From assembly GCA_045612065.1 (NCBI GenBank), contig JAZKYH010000046.1, forward strand, positions 1-27,682: a stretch of DNA of 27,682 bases, written 5' to 3'. The notes below the pieces were generated by a model. The model did not search any database. It worked only from the letters and a program-made list of their open reading frames with translations, and was not told the origin of the DNA. Below are positions 5,716 to 13,387 of the stretch, one piece after another. The position numbers and the translations under genes are program-made. Each line of letters starts with the position of its first letter. Position 1 is the first letter of the stretch. This DNA is from UBA1189 sp045612065 (GTDB lineage: Bacteria; Bacteroidota; Bacteroidia; Bacteroidales; Bacteroidaceae).

Positions 5716-8700
5716 ATGAATATCTCAGAACTTAGTATCCGCCGCCCGGTGCTGGCCACCGTGTTTACGCTCATCATCGTGCTCTTCGGCGCGATTGGTT
5801 ACATGAGCCTTGGCGTGCGCGAATATCCCTCGGTGGATAACCCCATTATCTCGGTGTCGTGCTCCTATCCCGGTGCCAATGCCGATGTCATAGAGAACCA
5901 GATTACCGAGCCGCTGGAGCAGAATATTAACGGTATTCCCGGTATCCGTTCGCTTACCAGTGTGAGCCAGCAGGGTTCGTGTAACATTACCGTAGAGTTC
6001 GAACTCTCCGTGGACCTTGAGACTGCTGCCAATGACGTGCGCGACAAGGTGTCACGTGCTCAGCGCTTCCTTCCCCGCGACTGCGACCCTCCCACCGTAT
6101 CAAAGGCTGATGCCGATGCGTCGCCCATCTTGATGGTGGCTATTCAGAGTGACAAGCGCTCGTTGCTTGAACTCAGTGAGATTGCCGACCTCACCGTGAA
6201 GGAGCAGTTGCAGACCATTCCTGAGGTGAGTGCCGTGAGCATCTGGGGTGAGAAAAAGTATTGTATGCGCCTATGGCTCGACCCCGTGAAGATGTCGGGT
6301 TATGGTATCACTCCGATGGACGTGAAGAGTGCTCTCGATGCCGAGAACGTGGAACTGCCTTCGGGAAGTATCGAGGGTAATACCGTGGAACTCTCTATCC
6401 GTACGCTCGGCTTGATGCATACGACCGAGGAGTTCAACAATCTTGTCATCAAGGAACAGGATGGACGTATCATCCGCTTCAGTGACATCGGTCGTGCTGA
6501 ACTCAGCGCCCGCGACATCAAGAGCTACATGAAGATGAATGGTGTGCCTATGGTGGGTGTAGTAGTGATACCCCAGCCCGGTGCCAACCATATCAACATT
6601 GCTGAGGCGGTATATGAGCGCATGGAAATCATGAAGAAAGACCTCCCTGAAGATGTTGCCTACGAGTATAGCTTCGATAATACCCGATTCATTCGTGCTT
6701 CTATTGCCGAAGTGAAAGATACCATCATCGAGGCCTTCGTGCTTGTGATTGTCATTATCTTCCTCTTCTTGCGCGATTGGCGTGTGACACTCGTCCCCTG
6801 TATCGTCATCCCCGTGTCGCTCATCGGTGCTTTCTTCATTATGTATCTCTTGGGCTTCTCCATCAACGTGCTCACCATGCTGGCCATCGTGCTTTCCGTA
6901 GGCTTGGTGGTCGACGATGCTATTGTGATGACGGAGAATATATACATCCGAATCGAGAAGGGTATGCGTCCTCGTGCTGCTGGTATCGAGGGAGCTAAGG
7001 AGATATTCTTTGCCGTCATATCCACTACCATTACCTTGTTGGCCGTGTTCTTCCCCATTGTCTTCATGGAAGGTATGACAGGTCGTCTGTTCCGTGAGTT
7101 TGCCCTGGTGATTGCCGGTGCGGTGGTAATCTCTTCGTTTGCCGCCTTGACGGTGACTCCCATGCTTGCTACCAAAATTCTCAAGCGTCGTAAGGAGCAA
7201 GGATGGTTCTACCGTAAAACTGAACCTTTCTTCGAGGGACTCAATAACTTCTATGAGCGTTCGCTCAACTTTATTTTGCGCCATCGTATGGTAGCTATTA
7301 CGGTAATGGCAATCTCGCTCGTTGCCTGTGTATGGATGTGGGGTAAGGTTCCTGCCGAAATGGCTCCGCTTGAAGACCGTTCGCAGATAACCATTCGTAC
7401 TATGGGTCCTGAAGGTGTGACCTACGAGTATATGCGTGACTATACTGAGGAAATCAACCAATTGGCCGACTCGCTTGTGCCCGATGCAGAGTTTATCACG
7501 GCTCGCGTATCGAGTGGCTCGGGTAACATCCAGATTACGTTGCCTAATATTGCCGATCGTGACTATACTCAGATGGAGGTAGCCGAGAAACTTTCACGTG
7601 AAGTGCAGAAGAAGACCGGTGCACGCTCCTTTGTGCAGCAGCAGTCCACCTTCGGTGGTCGCCGTGGTGGTATGCCTGTGCAATATGTATTGCAGGCTAC
7701 CGATATAGAAAAGTTAGCCGAGGTGTTGCCAGTGTTTATGACCAAGGTGTATGAGAATCCCACTTTCCAAATGGCCGACGTGAACCTCAAGTTCAGCAAG
7801 CCCGAGGTGCGCATTGAAATTAACCGCGAGAAAGCCAACCTCATGGGTGTACACACTCGCGATATTGCACAAACTCTCCAATATGGACTCAGTGGTCAGC
7901 GTATGGGTTACCTCTACCTCAATGGTAAACAGTATGAGATTGTGGGTGAAATCAATCGTCAGCAACGTAATGCTCCCGCCAACCTCAAGTCTATCTACAT
8001 GCGTAGCGCTACGGGCGAGATGATACAGATGGATAACCTCGTGGAACTTGTAGAGGGTATTGCTCCTCCGAAGCTCTATCGTTACAACCGCTTCGTGGCA
8101 GCCACTATCTCGGCAGGTTTGGCCGAGGGTAAGACCATCGGTGACGGTCTCGACGAGATGGATAAGATTGCCGCCGAGGTGCTCGACGATACTTTCCGCA
8201 CCGCCCTATCGGGTGAGTCCAAGGAGTTCCGCGAGAGCTCATCGAGCCTCTTCTTCGCCTTCGGTTTGGCACTCGTACTCATCTACCTCATTTTGGCGGC
8301 CCAGTTCGAGAGTTTCAAGGATCCTATCATCATTATGATTACCATCCCCTTGGCTGTGTTCGGTGCCCTCATCTTTATGTTGGTGGGAGAGCAGACGATG
8401 AATATCTATTCTGAGATTGGTATGATTATGCTCGTGGGGCTTGTGGCCAAGAATGGTATCCTTATCGTGGAGTTTGCCAACCAACGCCAAAAGAGTGGTG
8501 AGGATAAGATGACTGCTATCCGAGAAGCCTCGGTGCAGCGTTTGCGCCCCATCTTGATGACCAGTACCTCTACTATGCTTGGTCTGCTACCCTTGATGTT
8601 TGCCACGGGCGAGGGTGCCAATGGACGTATTGCTATGGGTACAGCCGTAGTGGGCGGTATGCTCATCTCGACTATCATGACTATGTATGTGGTGCCTGCC

Positions 8701-8751
8701 ATCTACAGTTATATATCTACTGATCAATCAAAAGAGGAGGAAAAGCAATGA
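5716..8751 (+). CDS. RND-family multidrug/solute efflux transporter (HAE1-type)
   Basis: The 1011-residue length and the duplicated layout of six-helix bundles and large periplasmic loops match AcrB/MexB-type pumps. It opens with ISELSIRRPVLATVFTLIIV (TM1). TM4 carries the proton-relay pair D400-D401 in GLVVDDAIVMTEN, and TM10 carries K912 in GLVAKNGILIVEF, which equals the essential Lys of AcrB. The porter region includes the usual SYPGANADVIENQITEPLEQ. It uses the proton motive force to expel substrates through the partner channel. It lies 102 bases after the adaptor gene; the gap holds a short hairpin (AGAATC/GATTCT, 5664-5680). The stop codon overlaps the channel start by four bases (ATGA). 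All key residues are intact, so it should be functional. Confidence 0.97.
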   Translation: MNISELSIRRPVLATVFTLIIVLFGAIGYMSLGVREYPSVDNPIISVSCSYPGANADVIENQITEPLEQNINGIPGIRSLTSVSQQGSCNITVEFELSVDLETAANDVRDKVSRAQRFLPRDCDPPTVSKADADASPILMVAIQSDKRSLLELSEIADLTVKEQLQTIPEVSAVSIWGEKKYCMRLWLDPVKMSGYGITPMDVKSALDAENVELPSGSIEGNTVELSIRTLGLMHTTEEFNNLVIKEQDGRIIRFSDIGRAELSARDIKSYMKMNGVPMVGVVVIPQPGANHINIAEAVYERMEIMKKDLPEDVAYEYSFDNTRFIRASIAEVKDTIIEAFVLVIVIIFLFLRDWRVTLVPCIVIPVSLIGAFFIMYLLGFSINVLTMLAIVLSVGLVVDDAIVMTENIYIRIEKGMRPRAAGIEGAKEIFFAVISTTITLLAVFFPIVFMEGMTGRLFREFALVIAGAVVISSFAALTVTPMLATKILKRRKEQGWFYRKTEPFFEGLNNFYERSLNFILRHRMVAITVMAISLVACVWMWGKVPAEMAPLEDRSQITIRTMGPEGVTYEYMRDYTEEINQLADSLVPDAEFITARVSSGSGNIQITLPNIADRDYTQMEVAEKLSREVQKKTGARSFVQQQSTFGGRRGGMPVQYVLQATDIEKLAEVLPVFMTKVYENPTFQMADVNLKFSKPEVRIEINREKANLMGVHTRDIAQTLQYGLSGQRMGYLYLNGKQYEIVGEINRQQRNAPANLKSIYMRSATGEMIQMDNLVELVEGIAPPKLYRYNRFVAATISAGLAEGKTIGDGLDEMDKIAAEVLDDTFRTALSGESKEFRESSSSLFFAFGLALVLIYLILAAQFESFKDPIIIMITIPLAVFGALIFMLVGEQTMNIYSEIGMIMLVGLVAKNGILIVEFANQRQKSGEDKMTAIREASVQRLRPILMTSTSTMLGLLPLMFATGEGANGRIAMGTAVVGGMLISTIMTMYVVPAIYSYISTDQSKEEEKQ

Positions 8752-10136
8752 AACACCTTTATATATGTGTAGTGGCATTACTGATGAGCATGCCCAATGT
8801 GTTGAGTGCAACAGAATTGAGTAATGATAGCACCTCTATCCTTTCCGCCTTGCAAAGTGAGACTCTACAGGCATCCAAGGATACAAAGCCAACAACATTG
8901 CAAGAGTGCTTGGAGAAAGGACTGAAGAAGAACTATTCGCTTCGTATCATTCGCAATGAGGAACAGATGGCTGCAAATAATGCCACGATGGAGAATGCTG
9001 GACTGCTCCCCTCTGTGAGTCTTTCGGCTGGTTATACCGGTTCGGCTTATGGTAATAATACGACTCCTCGTGAGGGTGATGTGACGAAGAATCGTGGTAT
9101 CTACGATGATGGTATTGATGCGGGTATTGATGTTTCTTGGACCCTTTTCGATGGCTTCAAGACCGTAGCTAACTATGACCGCTTACGTGAGATGAAACTC
9201 ATCTCAGAGGCTCAGACACGTCGTGCTGTCGTGGACTACATGGCTGAGCTTACTGCCGAGTATTATAACTTTGTGCAGCAGCGTCAGCGTCTGCAGAATT
9301 ATGTGTCTGCCGTAGAACTTTCTCGTGAACGTCTCCGTATCGTATATGAGCGTTGGATGATTGGTTCGCTTTCTCGTCTTGATCTCTTGCAGGCTCGTGT
9401 CGACTTTAATGCCGATAGTGCCCAGTGTCTCAAACAACGTGAACTATTGGCTACTTCGCGTATCAGATTGCACGAGTTGATGGCTGCCGATAGTCTTGAT
9501 GTCAACTTTACGTGTGCTGTCGAGGGTATAGATCTCCTTGTGCTACCTGCTTTCGATAGTTTGTGGGTAAAGACTCAGCATTGTGCCTCGATGGTTATAG
9601 CAGAGCATAATCGCAATATTGCTGCTATCGACTTGCGTAGTGCGCTCTCACGCAACTATCCTTACGTGAAACTCAATGGAGGCTATGGCTATCGCACTAA
9701 TCATTATGGCGCAGGTGCTACACTACGTCGCAATCAGTGGAGTGGAGATGTAGGTGTGTCGGTTGGTTTCAATCTCTACGATGGGAAACGTCGTAGCGAG
9801 CAGCGCAATGCTCGCCTTTCAGTGAAGAATGCCGAGTTGGAACAGTATGACCTCACTCTTGCACTTTATACCGATCTTGCCGACTTATGGCAAGCTTACG
9901 AGAACAACCGTATGCTTCTTGCTTTGGAGAAGGAAAACGTGGTTGCTGCACGTGAGAACTACGCGATTGCCCACGAACGTTATCTTTTAGGTGACCTTTC
10001 AGGTATTGAGATGCGTGAAGCGCAGAAGAGTCTTCTCGATGCTGAGGAGCGTATTCTTGTGGCTGAATATAATACAAAACTTTGCGAAATCTCACTCCTT
10101 CAACTCAGCGGCAGTGTGGGTGTATATCTGAACTGA
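8748..10136 (+). CDS. TolC-like outer-membrane channel of the RND system
   Basis: The 462-residue protein has a signal peptide (LYICVVALLMSMPNVLSA) and the two-repeat outer-membrane efflux (OEP) layout: TTLQECLEKGLKKNYSLRI at the start of the mature region, long amphipathic helices with Gln, Glu and Arg, the barrel-forming strand pairs (PSVSLSAGYTGSAYG and the later PYVKLNGGYGYRTNHYG), and the second-repeat helix with RYLLGDLSGIEMREAQKSLL. A trimer forms the outer-membrane barrel and periplasmic tunnel that completes the tripartite pump. The start overlaps the pump stop by 4 bases, which indicates translational coupling. The first roughly 25 mature residues are Ser/Thr-rich and may be a flexible extension. 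No lipobox is present. Confidence 0.93.
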   Translation: MKHLYICVVALLMSMPNVLSATELSNDSTSILSALQSETLQASKDTKPTTLQECLEKGLKKNYSLRIIRNEEQMAANNATMENAGLLPSVSLSAGYTGSAYGNNTTPREGDVTKNRGIYDDGIDAGIDVSWTLFDGFKTVANYDRLREMKLISEAQTRRAVVDYMAELTAEYYNFVQQRQRLQNYVSAVELSRERLRIVYERWMIGSLSRLDLLQARVDFNADSAQCLKQRELLATSRIRLHELMAADSLDVNFTCAVEGIDLLVLPAFDSLWVKTQHCASMVIAEHNRNIAAIDLRSALSRNYPYVKLNGGYGYRTNHYGAGATLRRNQWSGDVGVSVGFNLYDGKRRSEQRNARLSVKNAELEQYDLTLALYTDLADLWQAYENNRMLLALEKENVVAARENYAIAHERYLLGDLSGIEMREAQKSLLDAEERILVAEYNTKLCEISLLQLSGSVGVYLN

Positions 10137-10166
10137 TAGGATAGTCTTTCGATAATAGTTCTCATA

Positions 10167-12221
10167 ATGGATTTTGAACTCATCTCAGACTATCAGCCCA
10201 TGGGCGACCAGCCTGAGGCTATAGCACAGCTTACTGAGGGTGTATTGAGTGGTGTGCCGGCACAGACGCTGCTAGGCGTGACCGGTTCGGGCAAAACATT
10301 CACTATTGCTAATATAATAAAGAATGTGAATCGTCCTACCCTCATCCTCAGCCATAACAAGACATTGGCGGCGCAGCTTTATAGTGAGATGAAGAGCTTC
10401 TTTCCCCATAATGCGGTGGAGTACTATGTGTCGTACTACGACTATTATCAGCCCGAGGCATATATACCCTCGACAGATACTTATATAGAGAAGGATCTCG
10501 CTATCAATGACGAGATTGACAAGTTGCGCCTGCGTGCCACATCTGCACTGCTCTCGGGAAGGAACGATGTCATCGTGGTGTCGTCGGTTTCGTGCATCTA
10601 TGGTATGGGTAACCCTGCAGAGTTCTACAACAGCATGATAGAAGTATGCGTGGGTATGAAACTCGACCGAAACGTCTTGTTACGCCGTCTCGTGGATAGC
10701 CTCTACACGCGCAACGATTTGGAGCTGAACCGCGGCAACTTTCGTGTTAAGGGAGATACGGTGGACATCTACCTCGCCTATACCGATGAGGTGCTACGCA
10801 TACAATTTTGGGATGATGAGATTGATGCCATTGAGGAAATTGACCCAGTGAGTGGCATGCGTATGAATACCTATGACGCCTATAAGATATACCCTGCCAA
10901 CCTCTTTATGACTAGCAAGGATAGCACTTTGCAGGCGATATACCAAATTGAAGACGACCTTGCCAAGCGTGTGGAATATTTTCGTGAAGTGGGTAAGCCA
11001 CTCGAGGCGAAGCGACTGCACGAGCGCGTGACCTACGATATGGAGATGATGCGCGAGTTGGGCCACTGCTCGGGCATCGAGAACTACTCGCGTTACTTCG
11101 ATGGACGTGAGGCGGGTACACGTCCCTACTGTCTGCTCGACTTCTTTCCCAAGGACTACCTTATGGTCATTGATGAGAGCCATGTGAGCGTACCGCAGAT
11201 ACATGCCATGTATGGTGGTGACCGTGCTCGTAAGGTGAACCTCGTGGAATATGGCTTCCGTTTGCCTGCTGCGATGGATAACCGTCCGCTCAAGTTCGAG
11301 GAGTTTCAGGAAATGACCAATCAAATCATCTATGTGAGTGCCACCCCTGCCGATTACGAATTGGCACAGAGCGAGGGGGTAGTGGTAGAGCAGGTTATCC
11401 GTCCTACGGGACTGCTTGATCCCATCATAGAAGTGCGCCCCACACTGAACCAGATAGATGACCTCATGGAGGAGATTCTCGTGCGTGCTGAACGCGACGA
11501 GCGCATACTCGTGGTCACTCTCACCAAGCGCATGGCCGAAGAGCTGGCTGAATATCTCCTGAACCATCAGGTGCGCTGCAACTACATCCATAGCGATGTC
11601 GACACCATGGAACGCGTAGAGATTATGAATGCCCTACGTCGAGGCGAGTATGACGTACTCATCGGCGTGAACCTCTTGCGAGAAGGACTGGATCTTCCCG
11701 AAGTGTCGCTCGTGGCTATCCTTGATGCAGACAAGGAGGGATTCCTGCGCAACTACCGTTCATTGACACAGACCGCTGGACGTGCCGCACGTAACGTGAA
11801 TGGACTGGTCATCATGTATGGAGATAAGATTACCGATAGCATGGCCAAGACCATTGCCGATACCAATCGCCGACGCGAGAAGCAGCTCGCCTACAACGAA
11901 GCACACGGAATCACGCCGCGGCAGATACAGAAGGAAATCAGGAGTGGACTTACCTCAAATGCCGGACAACCGGCTTCAGATAACGGTCAGCAGATACTCC
12001 ATCCGGCAGGCAATTCGGAATTCAGAATTCAGAATTCAGAATTCAGCACTATCGCTGCCGACCCTATCGTGGAATATATGTCGCGTAGCCAGCTGGAGAA
12101 GAGCATCGCCCGCACACGCAAGCTGATGCAGGAGGCGGCCAAGCAACTCAATTTCGCTGAAGCTGCCCAGTACCGCGACGAAATGTTCCGTTTAGAAGAA
12201 ATTCTGAAAGGGAAGAATTAA
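10167..12221 (+). CDS. uvrB: Excinuclease ABC subunit UvrB
   Basis: The 684-residue product carries the Walker A motif LLGVTGSGKT (residues 35-44), the beta-hairpin region VSYYDYYQPEAYIPSTDTYI that clamps damaged DNA, the Walker B region MVIDESHVS, helicase motifs (IYVSATPADYE; LREGLDLPEVSLVAILDADKEGF; QTAGRAARN), and a C-terminal UVR domain from residue 637 (QLEKSIARTRKLMQEAA) that contacts UvrC. UvrB verifies damage delivered by UvrA and recruits UvrC. The linker before the UVR domain (about residues 590-630) is unusual: it is low-complexity and includes four 7-base repeats (12018-12045), read as EFRIQNSEFS. Otherwise it is complete. It starts 30 bases after the efflux channel gene and may share read-through, though its role is unrelated. 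Confidence 0.98.
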   Translation: MDFELISDYQPMGDQPEAIAQLTEGVLSGVPAQTLLGVTGSGKTFTIANIIKNVNRPTLILSHNKTLAAQLYSEMKSFFPHNAVEYYVSYYDYYQPEAYIPSTDTYIEKDLAINDEIDKLRLRATSALLSGRNDVIVVSSVSCIYGMGNPAEFYNSMIEVCVGMKLDRNVLLRRLVDSLYTRNDLELNRGNFRVKGDTVDIYLAYTDEVLRIQFWDDEIDAIEEIDPVSGMRMNTYDAYKIYPANLFMTSKDSTLQAIYQIEDDLAKRVEYFREVGKPLEAKRLHERVTYDMEMMRELGHCSGIENYSRYFDGREAGTRPYCLLDFFPKDYLMVIDESHVSVPQIHAMYGGDRARKVNLVEYGFRLPAAMDNRPLKFEEFQEMTNQIIYVSATPADYELAQSEGVVVEQVIRPTGLLDPIIEVRPTLNQIDDLMEEILVRAERDERILVVTLTKRMAEELAEYLLNHQVRCNYIHSDVDTMERVEIMNALRRGEYDVLIGVNLLREGLDLPEVSLVAILDADKEGFLRNYRSLTQTAGRAARNVNGLVIMYGDKITDSMAKTIADTNRRREKQLAYNEAHGITPRQIQKEIRSGLTSNAGQPASDNGQQILHPAGNSEFRIQNSEFSTIAADPIVEYMSRSQLEKSIARTRKLMQEAAKQLNFAEAAQYRDEMFRLEEILKGKN
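12018..12045 (+). repeat. 7-base tandem repeat GAATTCA x4 inside uvrB
   Basis: Four perfect copies of GAATTCA, preceded by a degenerate copy (CAATTCG, 12011-12017). Because 7 is not a multiple of 3, the copies are read in successive frames, and gain or loss of one or two copies would shift frame ahead of the UVR domain (residue 637 on). Adjacent sequence 11961-11974 (GCCGG, ACAA, CCGGC) is a small inverted repeat. Confidence 0.9.
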
Positions 12222-12232
12222 AAGCTTATAGA

Positions 12233-12264
12233 TTTCAAATAATCGAAAACAAACTTTATCTTTG
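12233..12264 (+). promoter_or_regulatory. Promoter of the nanA-like gene
   Basis: TATCTTTG at 12257-12264 is a perfect -7 box. TTTC at 12233-12236 with a 20-base spacer is an imperfect -33 box. Start near 12268, with an A/T-rich leader of about 48 bases. Confidence 0.6.
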
Positions 12265-12315
12265 CAGAAAATAATTTAACCGAAAATTTATAGTTTCCTA
12301 AAACGTTAAAAACAT

Positions 12316-13233
12316 ATGGAAAAGATTATTGGACTTATCAATGCTCCTTTCACCCCGTTCTACGAAGATGGTGAGGTGAACTACGAACCCATCCCTGCAT
12401 ATGCCGAGATGCTGAAGAAAAATGGCCTCAAGGGCGTGTTCATCAACGGTTCATCGGGCGAGGGCTATATGCTCACCGAGGAGGAGCGCATCAACCTTGC
12501 CGAGGTATGGATGCATGCCGCACCGAAGGACTTCAAGGTGATCGTACACGTGGGTAGCACCTGCGTGAAAAGCTCATGCCGCATGGCTGCTCACGCACAG
12601 AAGATCGGTGCTTTTGGCATCGGTGTCATGGCACCTCCCTTCCCCAAGATTGGTCGTATTGAGGAACTCGTAAAGTACTGCGAGGAGATTGCTGCTGCTG
12701 CTCCTGAGTTGCCCTTCTATTACTACCACATTCCCGCATTCAACGGTGCCTACTTCTCTATGGTTGAGTTCCTCAAGGCTGTAGATGGCCGTATTCCTAA
12801 TTTTGCTGGTATCAAGTACACCTACGAGAGTATCTACGAGTACAACCAGTGTCGCCTCTACAAGAACGGAAAGTTTGACATGCTCCACGGACAGGACGAG
12901 ACCATCCTTCCCTCACTCGCTATGGGTGGTGCACAGGGAGGCATCGGTGGCACCACCAACTACAATGGATGCAACCTCGTAGGCATCATCGACGCATGGA
13001 ATGCTGGCGACATCGAGAAAGCACGCGAACTGCAGAACTTCTCACAGGAGGTCATCAACGTCATCTGCCACTACCGCGGCAACATCGTGTGTGGCAAGCG
13101 TATCATGAAGCTCATCGGTCTTGACCTCGGTCCTAACCGTACACCGTTCCAGAATATGACAGATGCCGAAGAGGAGGCATGCCGCAAGGAGCTCGAAGCC
13201 ATCAACTTCTTTGAGCGTTGCAATAAGTTTTGA
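12316..13233 (+). CDS. nanA: N-acetylneuraminate lyase (DHDPS/NAL family aldolase)
   Basis: The 305-residue class I aldolase has the family motif GSSGEG (residues 45-50, carboxylate-binding Ser-Ser), the catalytic Tyr137 in FYYYHIP and the Schiff-base Lys167 in GIKYTYES. The HIPAFNG and GIKYT contexts resemble N-acetylneuraminate lyases more than dihydrodipicolinate synthases. The expected reaction is cleavage of sialic acid to N-acetylmannosamine and pyruvate in the cytosol. No other sialic-acid genes (epimerase, transporter, sialidase) lie nearby, which is unusual, so another aldolase substrate is possible. It has its own promoter and ends before a bidirectional terminator. Family is secure, exact substrate less so. 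Confidence 0.85.
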   Translation: MEKIIGLINAPFTPFYEDGEVNYEPIPAYAEMLKKNGLKGVFINGSSGEGYMLTEEERINLAEVWMHAAPKDFKVIVHVGSTCVKSSCRMAAHAQKIGAFGIGVMAPPFPKIGRIEELVKYCEEIAAAAPELPFYYYHIPAFNGAYFSMVEFLKAVDGRIPNFAGIKYTYESIYEYNQCRLYKNGKFDMLHGQDETILPSLAMGGAQGGIGGTTNYNGCNLVGIIDAWNAGDIEKARELQNFSQEVINVICHYRGNIVCGKRIMKLIGLDLGPNRTPFQNMTDAEEEACRKELEAINFFERCNKF

Positions 13234-13292
13234 GCTAAGGACAACTCTAGATTTATTGGAGACCCTAGGACTCCTAGAGAATCAAGGATTAT

Positions 13293-13333
13293 AAAACAAA
13301 CAGAGAGGGCAGACCGCCCTCTCTATTTGTTTT
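13293..13333. terminator. Bidirectional intrinsic terminator between nanA and mfd
   Basis: AGAGAGGGC (13302-13310), loop AGACC, GCCCTCTCT (13316-13324): a perfect 9-pair stem flanked by AAAACAAA and TTTGTTTT, so both strands end in T-rich tails. It serves the convergent genes nanA and mfd. A smaller inverted repeat, CTAGGA-C-TCCTAG, lies just before it near 13265. Confidence 0.85.
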
Positions 13334-13345
13334 AGGTAATATTGT

Positions 13346-13387
13346 GAGCTAAAAGCTAAGAGCTAAGAGCCAAGAGCTAACAACTAA
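13346..13387. repeat. 7-base tandem repeat, GAGCTAA-type, x6, overlapping the mfd stop
   Basis: Units GAGCTAA, AAGCTAA, GAGCTAA, GAGCCAA, GAGCTAA, CAACTAA. The last unit contains the mfd stop codon (TAG on the minus strand, 13386-13384). The reverse complement of the unit, TTAGCTC, opens the array at 24428. Confidence 0.85.

Noticed and set aside
6271..7461. 396-codon open frame antisense to the RND pump gene
   Set aside because: The His/Asp/Glu/Thr-rich product resembles no family, and the frame mirrors the codon pattern of a clearly intact pump gene.
10794..11591. 265-codon open frame antisense to uvrB
   Set aside because: Shadow of conserved UvrB coding sequence, with no start signal or recognisable domain.
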